A DNA stretch of 64,000 nt, taken from the NCBI GenBank assembly GCA_965220305.1, contig OZ244817.1, positions 1 to 64,000 on the forward strand. The letters run 5' to 3'. The position numbers and the translations under genes are program-made. How positions within the stretch are numbered: position 1 is the stretch's first letter; each line of letters starts with the position of its first letter. Below the pieces are notes generated by a model, which was given only the letters and a program-made list of their open reading frames with translations, had not been told where the DNA came from and made no database searches. Positions 33,573 through 41,419 of the stretch are shown one piece after another. The stretch is from G965220305 sp965220305 (GTDB taxonomy: Bacteria; Chloroflexota; Dehalococcoidia; Lucifugimonadales; UBA3495).

Positions 33573-34187
33573 TTAGCCCTGAAATGGTTGGCAAAGTCTC
33601 TGCAAAGCATCTTCGTCGAACCCTGGGCAGTAATCGCGTAACACGTCGGGGGTGCATTCGCCAACGCGCACTCCTCGCTCCCTGCGAATGCGTTTGACTG
33701 CCGATGGTAGCTGCTCCATCAGAGGTCTCACAAGGTCTTCGGCAGCGGCGTAGACACTTTCATGCCACTCCGCTTCCGGCACGCGACTGTTTTGATACCA
33801 AGTAGCCAGCCCTTCTTCGAGCATATTGGTGGGCCGCCCGTCCACTCTCAGATTCCACGGATCAAGCAGATGGAAGCACTCATGGGCAAGCTGCCATCTT
33901 GCCCGATTCAAGTCAGTAAGCGCCGCTTGGTTGAGTCGGATAACGATGTGCCTCGACCGCCGCTCAGCATCGTCCGGCGCAATACCACTCTCGGGAAACC
34001 ACAGTCGTGGCGGATTGCCCGGCGTACAATCAATATCGATGCCCACCAATACAAAGGAACGGTCTCGTGGTCCGAACCAATCCTCAATGTCAGCCAAGAA
34101 TCGGCTGGCATATTCCGGGAGTGTCATTGGCCCATGGCTGCCATCCTCTCGGAACTTGGTAGCGAATAGGGAATCAATCACAGTCAA
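33573..34187 (-). CDS. HExxH metallopeptidase-like protein
   Basis: 204 residues with HECFH at 102-106 and a Glu pair (124-125, EEGLATW) placed like the third zinc ligand of gluzincin peptidases. The surrounding sequence (RWQLAHECFHLLDP) resembles the ImmA/IrrE-like M78 group in arrangement. No signal peptide. Its start overlaps hsdM by 4 nt and it ends 16 bp before the AlbA_2 gene. M78-type peptidases cleave repressors in mobile elements and toxin-antitoxin systems, so a regulatory cut within this operon is a reasonable guess; activity is unproven. Confidence 0.7.
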   Translation of the reverse strand: MTVIDSLFATKFREDGSHGPMTLPEYASRFLADIEDWFGPRDRSFVLVGIDIDCTPGNPPRLWFPESGIAPDDAERRSRHIVIRLNQAALTDLNRARWQLAHECFHLLDPWNLRVDGRPTNMLEEGLATWYQNSRVPEAEWHESVYAAAEDLVRPLMEQLPSAVKRIRRERGVRVGECTPDVLRDYCPGFDEDALQRLCQPFQG

Positions 34188-35782
34188 GGGCTACCTCCGA
34201 ACCCCAGCCGTTCCAGGTTCTCTGCAATGGCCGCGTCCAGCCGCCGCCCCTCGGCCTGTTGCTCCCGCCACTGGGCGGTGAGACGGGCCATCTTCTCCTG
34301 GAAGGGTTCCCCGTCATCGGGCTGCGGCTCCGCTCCCACGTAGCGGCCTGGGGTGAGGACGTGACCGTGCTTGCGGATTTCCTCCAGCGTGGCGCTCTTG
34401 CAGAAGCCGGGGACATCAGCGTAATCGCCAACACCGTCGCCACCTCGCCAGGCATGGTAGGTATCGGCGATACGGGCGATGTCCTCGGCGGACAAGTCCC
34501 GGTGGGTGCGGTCCTCCATGTGGCCCAGCTTGCGGGCGTCGATGAACAGGGTCTCACCAGTGCGCTTTTCGTCGCGCCGCCCCCGGTGCAGGAACCAGAG
34601 GCAGGCGGGTATCTGGGTGGAGCGGAACAACTGCCCCGGCAGGGCGATGATGCAGTCCACCAGGCCGGCCTCAATGATGTTCTTGCGTATTTCCCCTTCG
34701 TTGGATTGGTTGGAAGACATGGACCCATTGGCCAGCACGAACCCGGCGATTCCCCGGGGAGCGAGATGGTACAGGAAGTGCTGCACCCAGGCGAAGTTGG
34801 CGTTGCCTGCCGGCGGAACGCCGTACTCCCACCGCTGGTCATCTCGCAGCCGCTCACCGTCCCAATCGGAGACGTTGAAGGGCGGGTTGGCCAGGATGTA
34901 GTCGGCCCGCAGGTCGGGATGGCGGTCGTTGTGGAAGCTGTCGCCATGAGCAATCTGGCCCTCGATGCCCCGGATTGCCAGGTTCATCCGGGCCAGTCGC
35001 CAGGTGGTGTAGTTGGACTCCTGCCCATAAATGGAGATGTCATTTCTGGCCCTGCCGCCGTTGCCGTTTCCCGTGGCGTGGGCGCGGATGAAATCCACCG
35101 ACTGGACGAACATCCCCGACGACCCGCAACAGGGGTCATAGACCCGTCCCTGGTATGGCTCCAGCATCTCCACCAGCAGCCGCACCACGGAACGGGGAGT
35201 GTAGAACTCGCCGCCCTTGCGTCCCTCGGCCAGGGCGAACTGCTCCAGGAAGTATTCGTACACCCGGCCCAGCACATCGGTGGCTTGCGCCTCGGCTCCG
35301 CCGACCTTGATGTTGCTTACCAGGTCCACCACCTGGCCCAGCCGTTGCTTGTCCAGGGCGTCCCTGCCGTACTCCTTGGGCAACACATCCCTCAGCGCCG
35401 GATTGTTCCGTTCCACCGCAGTCATGGCGTCATCCACCAGGCGTCCGATGGTGGGCTGGCGAGCCTGATTTTTCAAATGCTGCCACCGGGCTTCGGGCGG
35501 CACCCAGAAGATGCTCTGGGCGCGGTACTCGTCGGGGTCCTCCGGGTCAGCGCCCTGGTCTCGCTCGGCCTCCAGCTTGGCATAGGCTTCCTCGAAGGCG
35601 TCGGAGATGTACTTGAGGAAGATGAGCCCCAGGACGACGTGCTTGTACTCTGCGGCGTCCATGCTGCCGCGCAGGGCGTCGGCCATGCGCCAGAGATCGG
35701 AGCGATAGTCTGCAACCGTGTCGCCATCACCTGAAGCGGTCTCAGGGCCAGAAGTTGTTCGTTTCCTTCTTGCCGTCGTCAT
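34184..35782 (-). CDS. hsdM: Type I DNA adenine methyltransferase subunit
   Basis: 532 residues, complete HsdM. The N-terminal helical domain (LWRMADALRGSMDAAEYKHVVLGLIFLKYIS, here residues 30-60) is followed by the SAM motif DPCCGSSG (216-223) and the catalytic NPPF (299-302), the adenine-N6 signature. The C-terminal helical region (LTAQWREQQAEGRRLDAAI) contacts HsdS. The start overlaps the small Cys-rich gene by 4 nt with GGGGGAG upstream. It provides the modification half of the system and, with HsdS, would form the methyltransferase complex. Confidence 0.95.
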   Translation of the reverse strand: MTTARRKRTTSGPETASGDGDTVADYRSDLWRMADALRGSMDAAEYKHVVLGLIFLKYISDAFEEAYAKLEAERDQGADPEDPDEYRAQSIFWVPPEARWQHLKNQARQPTIGRLVDDAMTAVERNNPALRDVLPKEYGRDALDKQRLGQVVDLVSNIKVGGAEAQATDVLGRVYEYFLEQFALAEGRKGGEFYTPRSVVRLLVEMLEPYQGRVYDPCCGSSGMFVQSVDFIRAHATGNGNGGRARNDISIYGQESNYTTWRLARMNLAIRGIEGQIAHGDSFHNDRHPDLRADYILANPPFNVSDWDGERLRDDQRWEYGVPPAGNANFAWVQHFLYHLAPRGIAGFVLANGSMSSNQSNEGEIRKNIIEAGLVDCIIALPGQLFRSTQIPACLWFLHRGRRDEKRTGETLFIDARKLGHMEDRTHRDLSAEDIARIADTYHAWRGGDGVGDYADVPGFCKSATLEEIRKHGHVLTPGRYVGAEPQPDDGEPFQEKMARLTAQWREQQAEGRRLDAAIAENLERLGFGGSP

Positions 35783-36024
35783 CGCGCTTTGCTCCCCCGT
35801 TTAGCCTCGGAGCGCCACCTGTCCATCTCCTGCTTGGGATTCTTGCCGTCCGGTCCATAGCCATGCTGAACCAGGAATCCGGGAACATCGCCATATACCA
35901 TCTTAATCACAGCCGACTCGGCAATCCTGTCATGGCCTTGCAGGAAGAAGGACCTGTTCGGTGTCTCCGCGCCACACCCACACCAGCATTCACCTGTCGG
36001 AAATTGGCGTTTACTTGAAGCCAT
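35779..36024 (-). CDS. Small Cys-rich protein heading the restriction operon
   Basis: 81 residues starting MASSKRQFPTGECWCGCGAE, with CxCxC (CWCGC) followed by FFLQGHDRIAESAVIKMVYGD. The Cys cluster plus GHD looks like a small metal-binding or DNA-binding module known only as hypothetical proteins beside accessory genes. GGAGGG lies nine bases before the ATG. It overlaps hsdM by 4 nt and is the first gene of the operon, 33 bp downstream of a perfect palindrome (36058-36091). It could be the operon's control protein, like the C proteins of other restriction systems, although no HTH is evident. Confidence 0.6.
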   Translation of the reverse strand: MASSKRQFPTGECWCGCGAETPNRSFFLQGHDRIAESAVIKMVYGDVPGFLVQHGYGPDGKNPKQEMDRWRSEAKRGSKAR

Positions 36025-36057
36025 GCTCGGTTCCCTCCATGTCGGATTCTCTGTCTA

Positions 36058-36091
36058 GTCCGGGATGTTGTTCCAGAATAACATCCCGGAC
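36058..36091. promoter_or_regulatory. Perfect 12-bp palindrome ahead of the restriction operon
   Basis: GTCCGGGATGTT and AACATCCCGGAC are exact complements around a 10-bp loop. It lies between the end of the regulator gene (36185) and the first operon gene (36024). Without a T run on the minus strand it is a weak intrinsic terminator; an operator or mRNA hairpin controlling the restriction operon is as likely. Confidence 0.6.
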
Positions 36092-36184
36092 TTGCTCCGT
36101 CAACTTGCTGCCAACCTCCGACGAAAATTAGTGAGGTTCAAACTGATTACTGCTCCCACAGTCCCAGGGTCAGTATCCGCTTGA

Positions 36185-37000
36185 TTAACTGCGCCCGCTG
36201 CGCCTGCCCCAAGTCCCGGCGAGCCTCCGCCACAGTGCCTGCTGTCGCCAACGAACATGGTCCGCCCGTCTCGCGTCATCCAGGGGGTGCGTCTCAGGCG
36301 GTAAGGTCAGGTGGAAGTCGCGCAGCATCTCCACTTCCACCTCCAATCGGCAAACTGCTGTCCTGGCCCGGTCAACGCGGCTGACCGCCTGTTCACCGCC
36401 GACTTGCAGCTGCCGCCACTCGGTCACCAGCGATGCCGCCGGGCCGAAGGCGTGCTCCTCGTTAGGCTGCTCCTCCAAGGTAACCATCCCCGCATCGGGC
36501 ATTCTGGACCTCCGCCGTAGAGGCCGCCACTCCTGCTCCAGGTCATTACCTTGGTCGTCGCCAGCGTCAACCGCGTCGGTATCGTCGGCCTGCTGCTCGG
36601 TCCCTTCCAGCGCGGCAACCCGCCGTGCCAACTCCTCCAGTTGGCGCGCCTGCCTCCCCACCACCTCCCGCAACCCCCGATTATCATCCTCCAGGGCCGC
36701 CACCCGCTGCTCCAGGTCCTCGGCTGCTTCCTCCGGCACACTATCGCCATCAACATCGCCGGGTTCATCGCTGCTGACACCACCCGCGTCCCGGAACTTC
36801 CCCAGCGCCTGCCGCATCCGCCGGGACACGCGCCGGGAGTCGTAGCAGATCACCTGCGTGCGGTAATTCACCCCCAAGCCCCCGGCGGCGGCGACCCGGC
36901 CCCCGTCACTGACCAAGGCGTCCAGCAGATGCAATAGGGGGCGTCCGATAGAGAAGAGTCCCCGCCGTCCCCCTGACAGGGGTAGGTATTTTTTCGTCAT
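36185..37000 (-). CDS. HTH/coiled-coil putative transfer regulator (copy B)
   Basis: 271 residues, paralogous to the gene at 10575-11381. Shared features in order are a short N-terminal HTH-like region (LGVNYRT), SRRMRQALGK, a long coiled coil (about 80-140: LEQRVAALEDDNRGLREVVGRQARQLEELARRV in parts), and LTLPPET near residue 230. The N-terminus differs from copy A (KKYLPLSGGRRGLF). The ATG at 37000 has AGGGTGAT upstream; an ATG at 37015 is possible. It lies head-on before a 1.2-kb non-coding stretch with TTGCA motifs like those at copy A. Presence of two copies suggests duplication of an element's control module or two nested elements. Confidence 0.65.
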   Translation of the reverse strand: MTKKYLPLSGGRRGLFSIGRPLLHLLDALVSDGGRVAAAGGLGVNYRTQVICYDSRRVSRRMRQALGKFRDAGGVSSDEPGDVDGDSVPEEAAEDLEQRVAALEDDNRGLREVVGRQARQLEELARRVAALEGTEQQADDTDAVDAGDDQGNDLEQEWRPLRRRSRMPDAGMVTLEEQPNEEHAFGPAASLVTEWRQLQVGGEQAVSRVDRARTAVCRLEVEVEMLRDFHLTLPPETHPLDDARRADHVRWRQQALWRRLAGTWGRRSGRS

Positions 37001-37237
37001 GTTGATCACCCTCATTTCAGATGGTGGCTCAGTCTATGATTTTCAAACCTGAAAACTCGGCTTTGGCGCGCTCTCAAGGACCGGGGGAGCCTGTGCTCGA
37101 CTCCTGCAAATTCCAAGGTTTTATACCTAAATTCAGCCGTTACCTACCCCTGTCAGCCGCCGTCCCCGGAGTTGTTCCGGTCTCCGGGCCGGGTTCACTG
37201 GAGTCCATCACCTGGGTCTCCCTGCCTCAACCGTACA

Positions 37238-37589
37238 GTTGCTGCAATGCAACAACTTCAACAAACCCCACACCAGCCGTCAACGGCGTTCCGGCCAATT
37301 ACTCGCTCCACCCCCGCATCCCTCCTGATTTCGCTGGCAGCGGTCGGCCAAGCCAGAGCTGATCGTCGTGGACATCGTACACCGTGTTGTTGGTCATGGT
37401 CATTTGGGGCGCTCTGAGCGCCGCTGATTCGGGATTTGGCAGCTTGCCGACTCCTTGGCGTCGCCGTCAGCCACGATCCGCTCACCCGATTCCACCGGTC
37501 CCGCCCCCTCATGCAACTTGCCGCAACCAGCCCCTGGCACAAGGCGTTCGCCGGTTCCATCCTGTAGCGGGCCGAACCTGCAACTTGCA
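37238..37589. promoter_or_regulatory. Cluster of TTGCA near-palindromes upstream of regulator copy B
   Basis: Three sites (about 37238-37256, 37512-37526, 37579-37589) contain paired TGCA/TTGCA half-sites with imperfect symmetry. The first keeps GTTG-n-TGCA-n-TGCA-n-CAAC. They lie 240-590 bp upstream of the start of copy B. They resemble the sharper sites next to copy A, suggesting a common operator family that has diverged. Weaker single motifs appear at about 40299 and 40418. Confidence 0.45.
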
Positions 37590-37749
37590 ACTGACCTCGT
37601 TTCCTGCACAGCCCCCCGACGTCACGACGGCCCGTCTCAGAGTCATTCCCTGGGAAGGGCTGATGCATCAAGGGGCTTCCAGGACGATTTCACGGATGAA
37701 ATCCCTTCCGAGGGGTAACGCTCGATTCTCCAAGCACGCAGACTAGTCA

Positions 37750-38037
37750 ATGGACGCCGGAAATCCGGCGGCAACGGCGGTGGGCCAGACTGCAACCCCA
37801 CCGAGACCTGCTCGGAGGAGCGGATTGAGAAGGGCCAACGGAAAGAAACCACCCAAGAGCGTAACCACATCTGCGAAGAGATCATCGACGGCGTACACCG
37901 CCGAGCAGCGAGAGCAACTGTAACGCGGGCTGCGCATCCTGGCTCGCATGATCGTTCGCGCCCACCTGCGGCGGGAGGCATCCCGGGCCGCGTCGGCGCC
38001 ACCAGAGCCGCCATTGGACATAGGGGCTGGTGGCTGA
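37750..38037 (+). pseudogene. Possible small accessory gene interrupted by TAA
   Basis: A 96-codon frame, broken only by TAA at 37921-37923, reads a basic Pro/Lys/Ser-rich N-terminus (NGKKPPKSVTTSAKRSS), then YTAEQREQL-stop-RGLRILARMIVRAHLRREAS. The amphipathic helix after the stop and the register across it look like a genuine small protein with a one-codon nonsense change. No good ribosome site was found. Identity unknown. Confidence 0.3.
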
Positions 38038-38220
38038 GCCGCTCACGAAACCAGCTCAGAGTCCTGAGTCACCCTTCGCCCTCGCGCAGGTCCAGGATCG
38101 TTGGCGTGGCACCGCCCATACCACAAAACTCGCTCCAATGTAATGCCTTGCAGGGCATTACGAGCAAACAATTTCTCCTGGACAATGGAATGTTAGTCCA
38201 CTGCCCAAGGAGGAACGCGA

Positions 38221-40318
38221 ATGGAAACAAAGCAGCCGGCAACGCCGGCGCAGGCCAACGACACGACGGCTGACGCGGGCGCCCTCAGCGACGCCATCCG
38301 CCGCTACGTGCGCGCCTACGCCCTGTGGCACGGCAGGCCCCAGGCGGCCCACGCTTCGGCGTCTCCCGCCATACCCTCTGGCGCTTCCTGGACCGGGGAC
38401 ACCTGGGCCGCTCCCTGCCCCGGGCCGTGACCGGCGCCATGGGCGACGACCCACAAGCCATTGAAGCCGCCACCGAGGAACTGGTCGCCACCGCGCTGCG
38501 CGAGAGGAAGCTGCTGTGGGAGATGGACGATGCCCTGGCGCAGCTGGAGAAACTCAGCCCTGCCACCCAGCGGTTGTCTGAGCGTCTGGAGGACGCCCTG
38601 CTGCTGCTGTGCGCCGCGCCCCTGGCCACCGTGAAGGAACTGGCCCGCTTCGGCCGGGTTCCCCAGTCCACCCTCCGCGGCCAACTGAACCGGCTGGCGG
38701 CCAAGGGCCTTGTGGACTCCGTGTCCCACCGCCTGCCCGACCTGGGGCCGAGCCCCCAGCTCCGCTTCTTCCCCACGGAAGCAGGCATAATAGCCGCAGG
38801 CAAAGCCGAACACGGCACGGAGCGTTTCCTCACCGAGTACCCGGTGTCCCGACAGTGGTTCCGCATCCTGGCCGAACGACTGGACGCCGTGGCCGTCATC
38901 TATCACGTGGCCGCGCTCTTGGCCGACGCCGACCAGAGCGTCCAACCCGTCCGGGTGGACCACTACCGCCAAGGGCCATACGACGCTTTGGTTACTCTCT
39001 CCCAAGGCCGCACCCTGGGCATCATCCGCCAGGGAGCCACGCTGCCGTCCCCCAACCTGCGCTACCGTTTCAGGACCGCCGAGAACCTCCCTTACCGCCA
39101 GCAGCCCACGGCCACCCTGGTGCTGGCCTGCTCCGACCAGGCCAACCGCCGGGCCGTGCGTACCCTGGGCCACCCCATGTCGCACCGCACCTTCTTTGTG
39201 GCCACCGAGGGAGCGCAACTGGCCGGAGATCACAAGGCCGTGGCCTGGCAGCAGTGCGGCAACGGCATGGCCGACGTGGTTACCGTCGCCCCCGAAATGT
39301 CCCTGTCCGGCATCCTGGCCTGCGTCCAGCGCTACCTGGACGGCTACGCCGCAGACTTCAACGACAAGACCCCACGTGACAATCGCCAGCCCAAGCCCGA
39401 CCCGGATACGCTCTACTCCGACCGCCTGCGGGCGTTGGTGCCCGAGCCCACGGAGCAGGTGAAGGAATGCCTGGCCGTTCATCTCAGCGGCGCCCAGAAG
39501 CAGGCCCTGGACCTGCTGGCCGCCTGGCCACGGCGCACCACGGAGCAGTTCACGGGGCTGATGGGCGGCGTGACCCGCCGCTGGGCCAGGCAGGTGCTCC
39601 ACTCCCTCACCGACCTGTCTCTGGCGCGGGACGATCACGGACGCCACGTCCTCACCGACGACGGGCTGCGCTGCCTGGCTCGCCGGGACCGGCTGGCCGT
39701 GAGGATGGCCCTGGGCCGCTGAAGCACCCGCCAGCGCCGCCGCAGCCGGGGCGGACCACCGGTCTACGCCGGAACCGCCCTGCGCTCCCTGGCATCGCAA
39801 CAAGACCACCAGGTCGCCATCGCCACCTGCGCCGCCCTGCTCACCGCCGAGGCCGCTCATTCCCAGGACTACCAGCTGCTGGAGATGCTGCCCACCTCCC
39901 GCTCCTCCATCGGCTACTACTTCCAGGGGCAATACTACGTGGTTCACCCCGACGCCACCTTCTGGCTGGCTTACCGGGGCCGGTGGGGCCCCTACTTCAT
40001 CGAAGTGGAACGCCGGGCCATCACTCCCAAGCGGGTCCGAGAACGCCTGCGCAACTATACCGCCGCTACTTCGCCTCCAACTGGCCCCAGCGGGACCACG
40101 GCGGCGCGTCGCCCCTGGTGCTCTTCGTGTTCGAGACCCCCGAAATCGAGGAGGCCTTCGTGGACGCCGCCAGACATCACGGCCTGCCCCTGTTCACCTC
40201 CGGCGTGGAACTGTTCGAGGAGCGTGGCGTGTTGGGTGAAGTGTGGCGTCCACCGCCGCCGCATCCCTACGAAAGGCTGCCATTGCACTGCCTGGACAAG
40301 TTGCAACTTTGTCCATAA
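38221..40318 (+). pseudogene. Replication-relaxation protein, decayed paralogue
   Basis: Starts METKQPATPAQAND at 38221 with AAGGAGG upstream. Three lesions break it: a frameshift at about 38345 (LWHGRPQ then RFGVSRHTLWRFLDRG in the next frame), TGA at 39720-39722 where the intact paralogue at 1-1440 has Trp (R-stop-S versus RWS), and another frameshift at about 40065 (RERLRNY then RRYFASNWPQ). The largest open piece is 38325-39722. Restored, it is about 700 residues with two winged-helix segments and a nuclease-like C-terminus (YFIEVERRAITPKRVRE). All three lesions fall between recognisable homologous blocks, so this is a broken gene rather than several small ones. Confidence 0.8.
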
Positions 40319-40563
40319 ATCCGTGCCCAGGACTTCCGGTAGGGGGCCTGCGGATAAACGTGATTGTACCGTCACTAACCTTGTCAGACCCAAAAAGACC
40401 GGCAGAGTGGCATTTTGTTGCAAACCCGTCCCCGGGGCGGCCCGGGCGGGCCGACCAACGGACTGACACCAATCAGCGGCTGACGTGTATGACGCGTCAG
40501 GATTGACACGTGATGACGCGAAAGACCGTTCCGATAATTGGGACCTACACAAGGAGAATGGAC

Positions 40564-40929
40564 ATGAGACTTTTGACCAAGGCTGAGGCCTGCCGGGAGT
40601 TGGGGCTATCGCTGTCCACGCTGGACCGGTGGATCGCCACCGGGGAGTTGAAGGCCAAGCGCGAGCCTCGCGGACGGCGGCACCGGGTGTACGTGATGCT
40701 GGACGACGACCCGCCGGGCAAAGACAACAATGTTGAATCCGGCGACACGGCGCTGGCCGTAGCCCAGGAACGCATACGTGGGCTGGAGGAGCAGGTTGAA
40801 TATCTCCAGGAACAGATGGAACGGGAGCGGCAGCGCAACGCCGAGTTGGTGAACCAGCTGCAGGACGTGATGACGACAACCAACGGGATGCGGAAACGCC
40901 CTTGGTGGCTGGGATGGCGGCAACGGTGA
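40564..40929 (+). CDS. MerR/HTH_17-type DNA-binding protein with coiled coil
   Basis: 121 residues. MRLLTKAEACRELGLSLSTLDRWIATGELKAKRE is an excisionase/MerR-like winged HTH (residues 1-34), followed by a basic wing (RRHRVYVML), an acidic linker and a coiled coil (about 60-105). The ATG at 40564 has AAGGAG seven bases upstream; the ATG six bases earlier is too close to that site. Such proteins act as excision or transfer regulators on integrative elements, which fits the recombinase remnant nearby. Confidence 0.75.
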   Translation: MRLLTKAEACRELGLSLSTLDRWIATGELKAKREPRGRRHRVYVMLDDDPPGKDNNVESGDTALAVAQERIRGLEEQVEYLQEQMERERQRNAELVNQLQDVMTTTNGMRKRPWWLGWRQR

Positions 40930-41064
40930 TGGCCGCCCGCCACTCCTCAATCCCGAAATTGCTGACGCTTGCCCCTTGCGCTCCAGGTATCCGTAGCGAT
41001 ACCATGTGAAGCAGGGAAGAAAAGGTTGGCAAATCAGAACTCCAAGTTCACGGGAGCCTTCACT

Positions 41065-41343
41065 ATGCCGGACGCCCAGCATCAAAGCGGAGATGAAATG
41101 GCCGCCGCCCTGAACCAGGCTTTGGCCAATGGCGACATCTATGAACTGATGGGAACCCTGGGCCAGATGGCCCGCGCCCACCGGATGCGAAGGATAGCCC
41201 AGCAGACCGGCCTGGGCGAGAAGAGCTTATACAAGTCCATGAAGGCCGGGGCCAGCCCCGAGGTCGGCACCGTGGTCCGGGTGCTGCGCGCCCTGGGCTT
41301 CCGGTTGCAGGCCATACCCATCTCCGACGAGGACGACCCGTAA
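41065..41343 (+). CDS. HigA-like addiction-module antitoxin, orphan
   Basis: 92 residues. The sequence MAAALNQALANGDIYELMGT and MRRIAQQTGLGEKSLYKSM is typical of the putative addiction-module antidote family: an N-terminal dimerisation part then an HTH, ending VVRVLRALGFRLQAIP. GGGAG lies eight bases before the ATG at 41065. In this family the toxin gene usually precedes the antitoxin, but the 135 bp upstream back to 40929 contain no toxin frame, so the toxin has been lost or this copy is an anti-addiction or regulatory orphan. Confidence 0.75.
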   Translation: MPDAQHQSGDEMAAALNQALANGDIYELMGTLGQMARAHRMRRIAQQTGLGEKSLYKSMKAGASPEVGTVVRVLRALGFRLQAIPISDEDDP

Positions 41344-41419
41344 AGCGAATAGAGCACCGCTCGCATTCAGACCGAAAGAGTGACATTTGGCCCAGCGCGC
41401 ACACAAGGAGGCAACCAGC

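Larger units (their letters stand above)
37016..38220. other. 1.2-kb region with TTGCA motifs and gene debris
   Basis: No intact gene is supported here. Near-palindromes related to those at 10351-10550 occur: GTTGCTGCAATGCAACAAC at 37238-37256, TGCAACTTGCCGCAA at about 37512-37526 and TGCAACTTGCA at 37579-37589. A possible small gene interrupted by TAA is listed at 37750. The rest shows no repeats or RNA that I recognise. It lies between copy B of the regulator and the replication-relaxation pseudogene, mirroring the layout near 10 kb. Confidence 0.5.

Noticed and set aside
24816..36024. BREX or DISARM system
   Set aside because: No BrxC/PglZ, DrmA/DrmB or PLD-nuclease-like genes; HsdR, HsdM and HsdS are standard type I subunits.
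37643..38014. Minus-strand frames of 92-123 codons between the regulator and the relaxation pseudogene
   Set aside because: No ribosome site; the plus strand gives a more convincing, although interrupted, small protein in the same place.
39720..39722. TGA recoded as Trp
   Set aside because: Several intact genes in the window end in TGA, and the same pseudogene has two frameshifts, so ordinary decay explains it.
38316..39947. 543-codon minus-strand frame
   Set aside because: Antisense to the replication-relaxation pseudogene, which aligns with a paralogue in the same window.
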